Shown piece by piece: positions 51,011 to 59,454 of a stretch of DNA of 64,000 nucleotides (position 1 is the first letter of the stretch; each line of letters starts with the position of its first letter). The notes under the pieces were generated by a model. The model was given only the letters and a program-made list of their open reading frames with translations. It did no database searches and was not told where the DNA came from. The DNA comes from UBA6059 sp040222235 (GTDB lineage: Bacteria; Bacteroidota; Bacteroidia; Cytophagales; Cyclobacteriaceae): assembly GCA_040222235.1 (NCBI GenBank), contig JAVKDO010000019.1, positions 86,384 to 150,383 on the forward strand, given 5' to 3'. The position numbers were made by a program, and so were the translations under genes.

Positions 51011-51988
51011 TTATTTTCCGGTCATCCCAAAGCGCCGCACCTTATCGTCATAATGCGCTTTGAATGCCTCCTTCAACGCGGGCTTCAAAAAGGATTTTTC
51101 AATAAGTCGCTGAATCAAGGCTTGGGGAGTGGTGAACTCCGCTATAATCTTTTTCACACGAGACTCCTTGATGTCGATGTGCTGGCCGAATGCGTAGAAG
51201 TCCTGATAGGTATAGAAGCCATAGGCCTCAAATGCCTCGGTGTATCGATCCTTAAAAAGTGCGAGCGCCATATCCGATTCACTCGGTGAGTGAATTCGGG
51301 TACATAGCAAATCATAGGCTGGAGTAAGAACATAGTCACCTTGTGCCGATTGGATAGCGGAAAAGTTCTTCAAATGTGCATCTCCATTGGAAAACACATA
51401 ATTGAACAGCAGCAATCGAAAGAACTTCTCGAGCTCGATACGATAGCTGGGAATATATTTTTGAATAAGTTCACCTATCTCCTCATAAGACAAATCGTAC
51501 TTGTAGTTCTCTCCATGCGTCTCGGAAGTCATTTGCGCTATCTGGGCAAAGTCTTCCTGTTGCAGTTTCCCAATAGGGGTTTGATCAAACCGACGAACAA
51601 GGTACGCCGAGCTTCCGTCTTTGAAAGACATCAAAGCATTAGGTGGGACGGAAAGCTTAAAGGCCTGGCTGGCAATTTGCATGGTCAAGTGCTCATTGGC
51701 AGGTGCCTGATCGAGGTGTTTGAAAGTGCCTACCGGAATTGGTTTCAGGATGTATTGGCCACCAGTCTCTGTTAACTGGAGTTCTCTGTTTTCTATCTTA
51801 AGTGAGTACTTGACCTGCACACCTGAGATGGATATTTTCTTCGTATGATCTAAAAATTCATCAGAATCTCCGACATAGGGTGAATTGAATGGCAGTACGG
51901 CGCTTATCTTCTTACCATCAAACAACGCCTTGCGGCATTTTGTGCAAAAACCCTCTTCATTGTTATTCAGGCATCCTGGACAGGTCAT
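51011..51988 (-). CDS. HipT-like Ser/Thr kinase toxin of a tripartite HipBST-type system
   Basis: A 325-residue HipA-family kinase without the N-terminal HipA_N1 domain, which is encoded separately upstream. A zinc-ribbon-like start (Cys3, Cys6, Cys15, Cys18) is followed by the Gly-rich loop K-I-S53-I-S55-G, matching the Ser-Ile-Ser loop whose serines are autophosphorylated in E. coli HipT. Other kinase residues are Lys82 (YILKP), the catalytic loop NGDAHLKNF (Asp203, Asn208) and the metal Asp226 in LTPAYDLL. HipT phosphorylates tryptophanyl-tRNA synthetase and stops translation; the same target here is only a suggestion. It overlaps the HipS-like gene in an ATGA. Confidence 0.9.
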   Translation of the reverse strand: MTCPGCLNNNEEGFCTKCRKALFDGKKISAVLPFNSPYVGDSDEFLDHTKKISISGVQVKYSLKIENRELQLTETGGQYILKPIPVGTFKHLDQAPANEHLTMQIASQAFKLSVPPNALMSFKDGSSAYLVRRFDQTPIGKLQQEDFAQIAQMTSETHGENYKYDLSYEEIGELIQKYIPSYRIELEKFFRLLLFNYVFSNGDAHLKNFSAIQSAQGDYVLTPAYDLLCTRIHSPSESDMALALFKDRYTEAFEAYGFYTYQDFYAFGQHIDIKESRVKKIIAEFTTPQALIQRLIEKSFLKPALKEAFKAHYDDKVRRFGMTGK

Positions 51989-52311
51989 GGCATTTCATTT
52001 ATGGTAATAGAACCAATGGTGTCCGTATTGGCCGTTTTTAGCAATAAGCTGAAGTAGTCATGTTCGTCGATTTTCAGTAGCTTGCACTGCGTTTGCTTGT
52101 TCACACCTTCTGATAGGAGGCCAAAAAAGAAGGCAAATAGTTTCGAGGATCGATAGGGTTGCGCGCTCTTGGGTAGCGTCAGGCTTATGGCCGAGGTTTC
52201 TGGGCCATTTAGATAGTCCTCGTTGTAAGTAAAGACATACACCCCCTCTTCGGTTTTCTCCAGCATACCCGCCAGTCGTCTATTGCTATATACTTCCCCT
52301 TTCTGGCTCAT
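51985..52311 (-). CDS. HipS-like protein (free HipA_N1 domain)
   Basis: A 108-residue protein that corresponds to the N-terminal subdomain 1 of HipA (GEVYSNRRLAGMLEKTEEG, ISLTLPKSAQPYRSSKLFAF, FFGLLSEGVNKQTQ). In E. coli HipBST this domain is a separate protein, HipS, and acts as the antitoxin of the kinase. It is joined by ATGA overlaps to the HipB-like gene upstream and the HipT-like gene downstream. Confidence 0.88.
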   Translation of the reverse strand: MSQKGEVYSNRRLAGMLEKTEEGVYVFTYNEDYLNGPETSAISLTLPKSAQPYRSSKLFAFFFGLLSEGVNKQTQCKLLKIDEHDYFSLLLKTANTDTIGSITINEMP

Positions 52312-52511
52312 TTGATCACGCCGATGGTTAGCTCAAGACCCAATACCTCGCACAATTTCATGAGACTTTGCAATTCCGGATTGGCTGACCCTCTTTCTAT
52401 CTCTCGCAATGTCCTTTCAGAAATACCTGCTATATCCGCCAAGTTCTCCTGATTAACTTTGAGAAATTTCCTCCTCTCCCTGATGGTCGTGCCTATGTTC
52501 TTAGAATCCAT
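52308..52511 (-). CDS. HipB-like HTH (Cro/CI, XRE) regulator
   Basis: A 67-residue helix-turn-helix protein: TIRERRKFLKVNQENLADIA, then SERTLREIERGSANPELQSL as the recognition part. The start at 52511 is an ATG; a TTG at 52520 is also in frame. As first gene of the three it should bind the promoter and repress the operon, possibly helped by the other proteins. Inverted sequences around 52519-52584 may be its operator. Confidence 0.92.
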   Translation of the reverse strand: MDSKNIGTTIRERRKFLKVNQENLADIAGISERTLREIERGSANPELQSLMKLCEVLGLELTIGVIK

Positions 52512-52518
52512 ATTCAGC

Positions 52519-52584
52519 AATACTTTGCCGGTTTAGTGCAAACTAAGAGGTTTTAATTATCAAATCACATAACCCGGCAGTATT
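52519..52584. promoter_or_regulatory. Inverted sequence pair upstream of the HipB-like gene, candidate operator
   Basis: AATACTTTGCCGGTTT (52519-52534) and AACCCGGCAGTATT (52571-52584) are inverted and similar, centred about 50 bases apart, within 75 bases of the hipB-like start. A third weaker match, CGGGTGTATTC, is at about 52650. Hip regulators bind paired sites in their own promoter, so this fits, but it is an inference. Confidence 0.5.
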
Positions 52585-52609
52585 CTTCTGGTTTTGGTAG
52601 TTGGATTCA

Positions 52610-52646
52610 TTTCTGTTTTTTGTTGAAATCAACAATTTTCAGAAAC
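52610..52646 (-). terminator. Hairpin between DUF2442 and the hip operon
   Basis: TTTCTGTTTTTTGTTGA pairs with TCAACAATTTTCAGAAA with three mismatches. It is T/A-rich and lies after the DUF2442 gene on the minus strand, so it may be its terminator; it could also be part of hip control. Confidence 0.4.
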
Positions 52647-52698
52647 AAAGCGGGTGTATTCTGGTGTTTTTGACGCCCGTGGGCAGTCCCTGGCCTGA

Positions 52699-52950
52699 TC
52701 AAATATTTCCTTCATGTAAATCCCAAATGGGCAAACACATCTCATAATCGTTCCAAACAATGTCTCCGTGCTGAATGGTGAAAGATCGAAACAGATTCTG
52801 GTCGAGGTATTTGATAGTCATAGGATTCTTGGCAGCATGAAGAAAGTTACCAAAATCAACATCTCGCTGGGTTCCGTCTGAAAATGAAAACCTGATGCTA
52901 TAGCCGTTTAAATATTCAGCCTGCACTATTGAAATAATCATGGGATTCAA
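52699..52950 (-). CDS. DUF2442 domain protein
   Basis: An 83-residue protein with SIRFSFSDGTQRDVDFGNFL and VWNDYEMCLPIWDLHEG, matching the DUF2442 domain, which often occurs with toxin-antitoxin-like DUF4160 genes. No DUF4160 partner is adjacent. It lies next to the hip operon, separated by about 190 bases. Confidence 0.82.
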   Translation of the reverse strand: MNPMIISIVQAEYLNGYSIRFSFSDGTQRDVDFGNFLHAAKNPMTIKYLDQNLFRSFTIQHGDIVWNDYEMCLPIWDLHEGNI

Positions 52951-53005
52951 TCATTACCTCTCCTCTAATTGCTATTGACCAACGACTACTAACCAACAAC
53001 CATCC

Positions 53006-55804
53006 CTAATGCGCCTCCAGCCAGTTCTGGCCTTCACCCATACCTACATCCATCGGCACATCAAGTTCCATGGCATGCTTCATCAGGTCTTCGACTTTAG
53101 TCTTCAGCAGATCTAGCTCATCTTTGTGAGCTTCGAAAACCAATTCATCATGTACCTGCATGATCATGCGTGACTTGAGGTTTTCTGCCTTCATCCATTT
53201 GTGGATGTTGATCATGGCAACCTTGATCATGTCCGCCGCACTTCCTTGGATAGGTGCATTCACCGCATTGCGCTCTGCGAACCCACGTACCGTCTGATTA
53301 CGAGAATTGATGTCGCGTAGGTACCTTCTTCTACCGAGAATTGTCTCAACGTACTCGTTCTTTCGCGCCTCTTCCTTACAGTTGTCCATGTAGGTCTTCA
53401 CCGCGGGAAACTCCTCGAAGTAGGCATTGATGATCTCAGCTGCCTCGCCCCTTGGGATGCCCAAGTTTTGCGATAGCCCAAAAGCAGAGATACCGTAGAT
53501 GATGCCAAAGTTCACCTCCTTGGCTCTGCGGCGCATATCTGGCTCTACCTCCTCAATAGGCACCTTGAAAACCTTAGATGCCGTCGTAGTGTGAATGTCA
53601 CGTCCTTCTTTGAATGCCGCAATCATGCTCTCATCCTTGGAGAAGGCCGCCATTATGCGAAGCTCGATCTGCGAGTAGTCAGCAGCGAGCATTACGTACT
53701 CATCCGATACCGGAATGAAAGCTTTCCTGATCTCACGACCCTTGGCCGTTCTTATAGGAATATTCTGCAGGTTAGGATTGTTAGAGCTCAGTCGGCCTGT
53801 CGCCGCAACGGCTTGACGATAGTCAGTATGGATGCGCTGATCGACGTGACTTACCAACTTAGGAAGCGCGTCGACATAAGTTGATTTGAGTTTCTGATAT
53901 TCTCGAAATTCGAGAATCTTCGCCGCGATCTCATGCTCATTGGCCAGCTTGCTCAGGATATCCTCTCCGGTGGCATATTGACCAGTCTTGGTCTTCTTAG
54001 GATTCTCGATAAGCTTCATCTTATCAAACAACACTTCACCCAGCTGCTTAGGTGAGGCGATATTAAACTCCGTGCCGGCCACCTCATAAATCTCTTGCTG
54101 CGCTTTGAGAGCCAGTTTACTCAGCTCTGTCGACATCTCCGCAAGAGCGGCCTCATTGATGCTGACACCCTGATACTCCATGTCAGCCAGCACAAATGAC
54201 AAGGGCTCCTCGACCTCATGAAGTAAGCTTTCCAATTTGCGTTCTTTGATTTCTGCTTCTAGTTTGTACTTGAGCTGAAGTGTGATATCTGCGTCTTCGC
54301 CTGCATACTCCACTACTTTTTCGACCTCTACATCGCGCATGTTGCCCTGCTTCACACCTTTCTTCCCGATGAGGTCTTCTATCGGCACTGCTCGGTACCC
54401 CAAATAATTCTCCGCCAGCACATCCATCTTATGAGGGGTCTCCGGGTCGATCAGATAATGCGCGAGCATGGTATCAAAAATATTGCCGCTAATATGCACA
54501 TCATAGTTGCGCATGATCTGGATGTCGTATTTCAGGTTTTGCCCGATGATTGTTACATCAGGGTTTTCCAGCACCTCTTTAAACTCCAGCGCAATAGCCT
54601 TGGCCTCCACGTCATCTGCCGGAGTAGGTACATACCAAGCCTCTCCGATTTTGTAAGAAAAAGCCATCCCTACCAGCTTTGCTTCTACGACTTCCAGTCC
54701 CGTCGTTTCTGTATCAAAGCAGTATTCTTTCTGTTTCGCTAGCGTGGAAATCAATTTTGCACGCTTCTCTTGGGTGTCTACCAGGTGATAATCATGCTTA
54801 GTATTCTCCAGTGATTTGACCTCAGCAATCGCCATGGCTGGCTGCTCCTCAGCTGATGAGCCTCCTCCAAACAAGCCCAGTTGATTGGCATCTCCTTTGG
54901 ACTTGGTGGTCGCCCCGGCTACCTCTTGCTGAAAAACCCGGTTCGCCATAGTGCGAAACTCCAGCTCATCAAATATAGGTCTGAGTATAGTCTCATCTGG
55001 AGCAGCGCAAATCAACTCTTCCTCCACAAATTCGATCGGCACATCAAGAACGATAGTCGCCAGTTTTTTGGAAAAGATTCCTTGCTCACCAAACTCTGTG
55101 ACCTTCTTTTGAAGCGCTCCTTTCAACTTATCTGCGTTGGCTACAATGTTTTCCACAGAGCCAAATTCCTTGAGCAACTTCACGGCAGTCTTGGCGCCTA
55201 CTCCAGGTATGCCAGGAATATTATCCACGGCATCACCTTGCAAGCCCAGGATATCTCGTACTTGATCTACATTCTCAATGTCAAACTTGGCAAGCACTTC
55301 AGGTATACCAAGGACATCCACCGCATTGCCCATAAAGGCCGGCTTATACAGGTAAATATGATCCTCCACGAGCTGAGCATAATCCTTATCAGGCGTCATC
55401 ATAAACACCTCAAAACCCTTTTGAGACGCTTGTTTTGCAAATGTGCCAATGATGTCATCCGCCTCAAAGCCATCCAGCTCAAGCGCCGGAATATGGAAGC
55501 CTTTTAGCATCTCCTTTATGATAGGGATTGCCACGCGAATATCCTCAGGTTGAGCCTCCCGCTGGGCTTTATACTCGGGGTACTCCTCATGTCGGAAGGT
55601 CGGCGCATGCGTATCGAAGGCTACCGCAATATGTGTCGGCTTTTCCTTTGATAGTATCTCCAGCAGCGAGTTGGTAAAACCAAAAACAGCACTGGTATTC
55701 ATTCCCTTAGAGGTGATGCGAGGATTCTTACTAAAAGCAAAATGGGCTCGATAAATCAACGCCAATGCATCTAGTAAAAACAGCTTTTTTTCGGGTTTGC
55801 TCAT
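53006..55804 (-). CDS. polA: DNA polymerase I
   Basis: A 932-residue protein with all three domains. The 5'-3' exonuclease is at about 1-290 (LLDALALIYRAHFAF, DNIPGIPGVGAKTAVKLL). The 3'-5' exonuclease (about 340-520) keeps its DxE in CFDTETTGLEVVEAK, so proofreading is probably active. The polymerase (about 550-932) has motif A AADYSQIELRIMAAFS, motif B RRAKEVNFGIIYGISAFGL and motif C MQVHDELVFEA. It acts in lagging-strand maturation and repair. It appears as a single gene. Confidence 0.97.
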   Translation of the reverse strand: MSKPEKKLFLLDALALIYRAHFAFSKNPRITSKGMNTSAVFGFTNSLLEILSKEKPTHIAVAFDTHAPTFRHEEYPEYKAQREAQPEDIRVAIPIIKEMLKGFHIPALELDGFEADDIIGTFAKQASQKGFEVFMMTPDKDYAQLVEDHIYLYKPAFMGNAVDVLGIPEVLAKFDIENVDQVRDILGLQGDAVDNIPGIPGVGAKTAVKLLKEFGSVENIVANADKLKGALQKKVTEFGEQGIFSKKLATIVLDVPIEFVEEELICAAPDETILRPIFDELEFRTMANRVFQQEVAGATTKSKGDANQLGLFGGGSSAEEQPAMAIAEVKSLENTKHDYHLVDTQEKRAKLISTLAKQKEYCFDTETTGLEVVEAKLVGMAFSYKIGEAWYVPTPADDVEAKAIALEFKEVLENPDVTIIGQNLKYDIQIMRNYDVHISGNIFDTMLAHYLIDPETPHKMDVLAENYLGYRAVPIEDLIGKKGVKQGNMRDVEVEKVVEYAGEDADITLQLKYKLEAEIKERKLESLLHEVEEPLSFVLADMEYQGVSINEAALAEMSTELSKLALKAQQEIYEVAGTEFNIASPKQLGEVLFDKMKLIENPKKTKTGQYATGEDILSKLANEHEIAAKILEFREYQKLKSTYVDALPKLVSHVDQRIHTDYRQAVAATGRLSSNNPNLQNIPIRTAKGREIRKAFIPVSDEYVMLAADYSQIELRIMAAFSKDESMIAAFKEGRDIHTTTASKVFKVPIEEVEPDMRRRAKEVNFGIIYGISAFGLSQNLGIPRGEAAEIINAYFEEFPAVKTYMDNCKEEARKNEYVETILGRRRYLRDINSRNQTVRGFAERNAVNAPIQGSAADMIKVAMINIHKWMKAENLKSRMIMQVHDELVFEAHKDELDLLKTKVEDLMKHAMELDVPMDVGMGEGQNWLEAH

Positions 55805-55925
55805 AGTAGTAAAGGTAGAAAAATCGGTTGAGGAATAATCCCGAAACGTGCCTTGTCAAGAGGGTTTCGCTATTTGAGAATAATGCCTAGATTATTCTAT
55901 ATAGGTCAGATGGACAATGTTGCAC

Positions 55926-55989
55926 AACACCCACCTAACCGCCCTCAAGGGCGGAGTATGTCCCCTTGAGGGGACCAAAGGGGTGTTTT
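55926..55989. repeat. Composite palindromic repeat
   Basis: An outer pair AACACCC...GGGTGTT encloses two stem-loops: CCGCCCTCAAGGGCGG (55939-55954) and TCCCCTTGAGGGGA (55961-55974). It resembles the REP-like units in two-hairpin design but not in sequence. It lies downstream of polA-facing sequence, between polA start and the threonine dehydratase stop. Confidence 0.7.
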
Positions 55990-56073
55990 GATCGGAACAT
56001 GATCTCTAAACTCCTAAAATAAATGATGATAAGAGTAGGGTGAATTCTTTGGCACAACGATCCTAAATATCCA

Positions 56074-57030
56074 CTATTTAAAAGGCAAATTCCCCAAATC
56101 AACATTACCACCTGTGATGATGATGCCCACTTTCTTACCAGCAAATACTGCCGGATGCTTGAACACAGCTGCCACCGGAACAGCACAAGAGGGTTCTATA
56201 ATAATTTTCATGCGCTCCCAGATCATGCGCATGGCATCAATGATCTCTTGTTCGCTTACAGTGTAAATCTCCTTGGCATGCTCCTTGATTATTTCAAAAT
56301 TTCGTACCCCCAGAGAGGTCTTCAGTCCATCTGCGATCGTATCAGGGTTCTTCACGGGTATAAGCTTCCCTTTGGTGAAGGACTCCCAAGCATCATTGGC
56401 ATTTTCTGGTTCTGCCAGGATCATGTCAGTATTGGGGCTTAGATAATTCACCGATAGGGCGGTACCAGCGGCCAGGCCTCCTCCACCTACAGGAGTCATC
56501 ATGATATCCAGGTCTGGATACTCTTCGATGAACTCTTTGGCTGCTGTGGCTTGACCAGCAATGATTCCATAGTTATCAAAGGGGTGCACGAATATGGCTC
56601 CTGTCTCGGCCACTACCTTGTCGCATGCCTCTTGTCTCGCTTGCTCATTTGGCTCGCAGAATATAATCTCCGCACCGTATCCCGCCACTGCTTTCTTCTT
56701 GACCTCCGGCGCATTTTTGGGCATGACGATATAGGCCTTTGTGCCGGCTAGCTTAGACGCGAGCGCCACAGCCTGGGCATGATTACCAGAACTGTGCGTG
56801 GCAAACCCATTGACCCTATCCTCCGGTCGATAGGACATGATAACATTAGTCGCCCCTCGCATCTTGAAGGCCCCTATCTTCTGAAAGTTTTCACATTTGA
56901 AGAAAAGCTCTGCTCCGGCAATTTCGTCCACGCTATGTGAGGTCAATACAGGTGTGTGGATAATGTATTTGTCAATGCGCTGATGCGCTCTTTTAATATC
57001 GCTCAGGTTGGGAATTTTTTCTTCACTCAT
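56074..57030 (-). CDS. PLP-dependent threonine/serine dehydratase or serine racemase (fold type II)
   Basis: A 318-residue enzyme. The PLP Lys is in FQKIGAFKMRGATNV near residue 54, followed by ATHSSGNHAQAVALASKL and the phosphate-binding MMTPVGGGGLAAGTA. It has no C-terminal ACT domain, unlike biosynthetic IlvA, so it is closer to catabolic threonine dehydratase or serine racemase. It deaminates threonine or serine, or racemises serine. It is a single gene. Confidence 0.9.
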   Translation of the reverse strand: MSEEKIPNLSDIKRAHQRIDKYIIHTPVLTSHSVDEIAGAELFFKCENFQKIGAFKMRGATNVIMSYRPEDRVNGFATHSSGNHAQAVALASKLAGTKAYIVMPKNAPEVKKKAVAGYGAEIIFCEPNEQARQEACDKVVAETGAIFVHPFDNYGIIAGQATAAKEFIEEYPDLDIMMTPVGGGGLAAGTALSVNYLSPNTDMILAEPENANDAWESFTKGKLIPVKNPDTIADGLKTSLGVRNFEIIKEHAKEIYTVSEQEIIDAMRMIWERMKIIIEPSCAVPVAAVFKHPAVFAGKKVGIIITGGNVDLGNLPFK

Positions 57031-57100
57031 AGTACAAATGTTAGCAAAAGCGAGAGCACGAACAATGTCTTTTTGACGAGTACATTATTTATTAATCTAT

Positions 57101-57182
57101 GCCATTAAGTTACGCGATTGAAAACTCATCCTCTCCCTAACCCTCTCCAAGAAGAGGGAGAATCGGTGCTTAACTTAATGGC
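57101..57182. repeat. Small palindromic element, copy 2
   Basis: GCCATTAAGTTA (57101-57112) and TAACTTAATGGC (57171-57182) are perfect 12-base inverted repeats around a 58-base core, which holds an inner CCCTCTCCAAGAAGAGGG hairpin. The core and end sequences are similar to those at 35968-36040. It has the size and layout of a very small non-autonomous element. Confidence 0.7.
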
Positions 57183-57197
57183 CTGTTTAACCTTCTT

Positions 57198-57533
57198 CTA
57201 TTTTTTATAGATCCCGATATAGATCCCATCCTCACGCTGCTCGATGGTATGGACTTCCAAGTCATCACATCTGTTTTCAGATTCTTGGCCATTGGACAAT
57301 TTGAATCGATAGTGGTGAAGCGGACAGATGATTTCTCCGAAACCGTTTAGTCGCCCATCACCAAGCGATGCTTTCATATGAGGACATTGGTCATTGACTG
57401 CCCAAAGCTTTTCGCGGTAGCGAATGAGACTCATCCTGACACCATTGACAGTAGCGCGGCGAATACCTGAGTCTGGAATCGCCTGCACAGCCGCTTCCCA
57501 ATTTTCAAATAGTTTGTGCCATTCTCTCGACAT
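57198..57533 (-). CDS. Rieske [2Fe-2S] domain protein
   Basis: A 111-residue ferredoxin-type Rieske protein. The cluster ligands are Cys and His in NDQCPHMKASLGDG and in IICPLHHYRFKL, giving CxH...CxxH. It has no signal peptide and is probably a soluble electron carrier, like small Rieske subunits of oxygenases or nitrite reductases; no partner enzyme is adjacent. A longer start at 57653 is unlikely because the added residues are not Rieske-like. Confidence 0.88.
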   Translation of the reverse strand: MSREWHKLFENWEAAVQAIPDSGIRRATVNGVRMSLIRYREKLWAVNDQCPHMKASLGDGRLNGFGEIICPLHHYRFKLSNGQESENRCDDLEVHTIEQREDGIYIGIYKK

Positions 57534-57691
57534 GATGTACAAGGTTAAACCATTCCGATAGGTAATTGAAAAGTGTCCAGAACAGAAACTATCTAAGAAT
57601 AGTAGTTTCACCAATCTCGTAATTTTCAGCGAATCTCTCCAACCCAAGAGCATTTTGTGATAAGTTAGCCGCTCTACTAAACCTCAGAAAA

Positions 57692-58837
57692 ATGAAATGT
57701 CAGCGCGCTAAATTCATGCTTCCTAGAAAAGTCGCTTATCTCAATTGTGCTTATATGGCGCCAATGATGAAAAAGGTGGAGAAAGCGGGAATCAAAGGAA
57801 TCCAGATGAAGCGCAAGCCGTATCAGGTCACACCGGATGATTTCTTCCATGATACCGAGACCTTGAGAGCCATGTATGCGGAGGTCATCAATGCACCCGA
57901 CCCTAACCGAATTGTGGTCATTCCTTCTGTATCATATGGTATGGCCAATGTTGCCAACAATGTCAATTTGAAAAAAGGCGATAAAATCATCGTCATTGGA
58001 GAGCAGTTCCCCAGTAATGTCTATCCATGGATGGCAGCATGTAAGGCGGCAGGTGCCAAACTACAAATCATCGAGCCTCCTACCGGAAATGAGTCGCGAG
58101 GCGCAAAATGGAATGCGGACATACTCGCTGCAATAGACGGTAGCACAAAGCTTATTGCGTTGGGACATGTGCACTGGGCGGATGGTACGCGGTTTGACCT
58201 GAAGGCCATCCGCGCAAAGACCAAAGAAGTCGATTCGCTCATGGTGATCGATGGTACACAATCAGTCGGTGCACTCCCTTTTGATATTCAGGAGTTCGAA
58301 CCGGATGCGCTGGTTTGCGCTGGTTATAAATGGCTGATGGGCCCGTACAGTATCGGTTTGGCCTACTACGGCCCGGCCTTCGACGAAGGTGCGCCAGTTG
58401 AGGACAACTGGATTAACCGATTTGAAAGCGAGAACTTTGCTAATTTAATCAACTATCAGGAGGGATATCAACCGGGCGCATTGCGCTATGAGGTTGGAGA
58501 GCATAGCAATTTTGTGCTCCTTCCGATGATGCTACAAGCGGTGAAGCAAATCAGAAGTTGGGGGGTGGATAATATCCAGAGCTATTGCAAAAACTTGTCC
58601 GCTCCTTTTCTCGAAGAAATCAAATCATTGGGGTACCAGATGGAAGAAGAGGAATACAGAAGTACTCACCTCTTTGGGATAAGGCTCAGTGCTGAGCATA
58701 GCCTCGAGAAACTTCAAAAGTCCCTCAAGGCCAATAAGGTAAGTGTTTCCGTTCGCGGTAGCGCCATCCGCATAGCGCCCAATGTGTATAATGATTCGCT
58801 AGATTTTAAGCGGCTGCTTAGGGCTTTGGATATATGA
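57692..58837 (+). CDS. Class V aminotransferase
   Basis: A 381-residue PLP enzyme of fold type I. The PLP Lys is in DALVCAGYKWLMGPYSIGL near residue 213, with VIDGTQSVGALPF about 20 residues before it. It resembles cysteine-desulfurase-like/isopenicillin N epimerase-like members of class V, but the short N-terminal part and lack of a Cys loop argue against desulfurase. The substrate is unknown. It is divergent from the Rieske gene. Confidence 0.85.
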   Translation: MKCQRAKFMLPRKVAYLNCAYMAPMMKKVEKAGIKGIQMKRKPYQVTPDDFFHDTETLRAMYAEVINAPDPNRIVVIPSVSYGMANVANNVNLKKGDKIIVIGEQFPSNVYPWMAACKAAGAKLQIIEPPTGNESRGAKWNADILAAIDGSTKLIALGHVHWADGTRFDLKAIRAKTKEVDSLMVIDGTQSVGALPFDIQEFEPDALVCAGYKWLMGPYSIGLAYYGPAFDEGAPVEDNWINRFESENFANLINYQEGYQPGALRYEVGEHSNFVLLPMMLQAVKQIRSWGVDNIQSYCKNLSAPFLEEIKSLGYQMEEEEYRSTHLFGIRLSAEHSLEKLQKSLKANKVSVSVRGSAIRIAPNVYNDSLDFKRLLRALDI

Positions 58838-58921
58838 GGTGCCTTGCGAGAGGTCATTTGTGAGGACACAAACAACGGGTTTGGATATTATAGGGTTGGG
58901 TGCAACTCCCGAGGGCTCGCA

Positions 58922-58952
58922 GACCTACGAAGTTTCTAAAACTTCGTAGGTC
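58922..58952. terminator. Perfect hairpin between convergent genes
   Basis: GACCTACGAAGTTT (58922-58935) and AAACTTCGTAGGTC (58939-58952) form a perfect 14-base stem with a three-base loop. It lies between the convergent aminotransferase and DUF427 genes and probably serves as a bidirectional terminator. A weak T-tail follows. Confidence 0.7.
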
Positions 58953-58965
58953 TTCCGCTTCGATC

Positions 58966-59247
58966 TTACTTGGCCACTTCCACGCCTTTCCAGAAGGCTA
59001 TATATCCTTTGATATTTTTCGCAAGTTCGCTGGTGTCAGGATAGTACCAGGCGGCATCTTTGTTTTCCTTACCCTCTACGTCAAGGGAATAATAGCTCGC
59101 TGTACCTTTCCAGGGGCAGACCGTATGTGTTACTGACTCCTTAAAAAGATCCTTATTGATCGACTGTGGCGGGAAATAGTGGTTTCCTTCTACGACGACA
59201 GTATCATCACTTTCTGCTAAGACCTGTCCGTTCCAAATTGCTTTCAT
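58966..59247 (-). CDS. DUF427 domain protein
   Basis: A 93-residue protein with the DUF427 layout: MKAIWNGQVLAESDDTVVVE, then SVTHTVCPWKGTASYYSL and AAWYYPDTSELAKNIKGYIA. The Cys-Pro-Trp-Lys-Gly block is characteristic. The family is widespread, with no established function. It is a single gene. Confidence 0.9.
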   Translation of the reverse strand: MKAIWNGQVLAESDDTVVVEGNHYFPPQSINKDLFKESVTHTVCPWKGTASYYSLDVEGKENKDAAWYYPDTSELAKNIKGYIAFWKGVEVAK

Positions 59248-59304
59248 ATGTCTGTTGGTTATTTTCTTGTTCTACTTTGTCAACTTCGGCTCTTAAACAG
59301 TCCC

Positions 59305-59364
59305 TGTCAGATTGAGCCAGTCGAAATCAATATCGATATACATTTCGAGAGCCTCAATGTGACA
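59305..59364. repeat. Dispersed inverted repeat, copy 2
   Basis: TGTCAGATTGAGCCAGTCGAAAT is followed by the near-complement ATTTCGAGAGCCTCAATGTGACA. This matches the repeat at 20770-20835 in the TTGAG/GTCGAAA arms. It lies between the DUF427 and receiver genes. Confidence 0.65.
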
Positions 59365-59454
59365 ATCTTAGTTGTGTTGACAAAGTAGAACTAATCAATC
59401 GATACAACGATCATTTGTTCAAATTGGATCAAATCATTGGTCAGGCCAATGACA

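Noticed and set aside
57534..57653. N-terminal extension of the Rieske protein
   Set aside because: The added 40 residues have no signal-peptide features or family match, and the ATG at 57533 gives a normal small Rieske domain.
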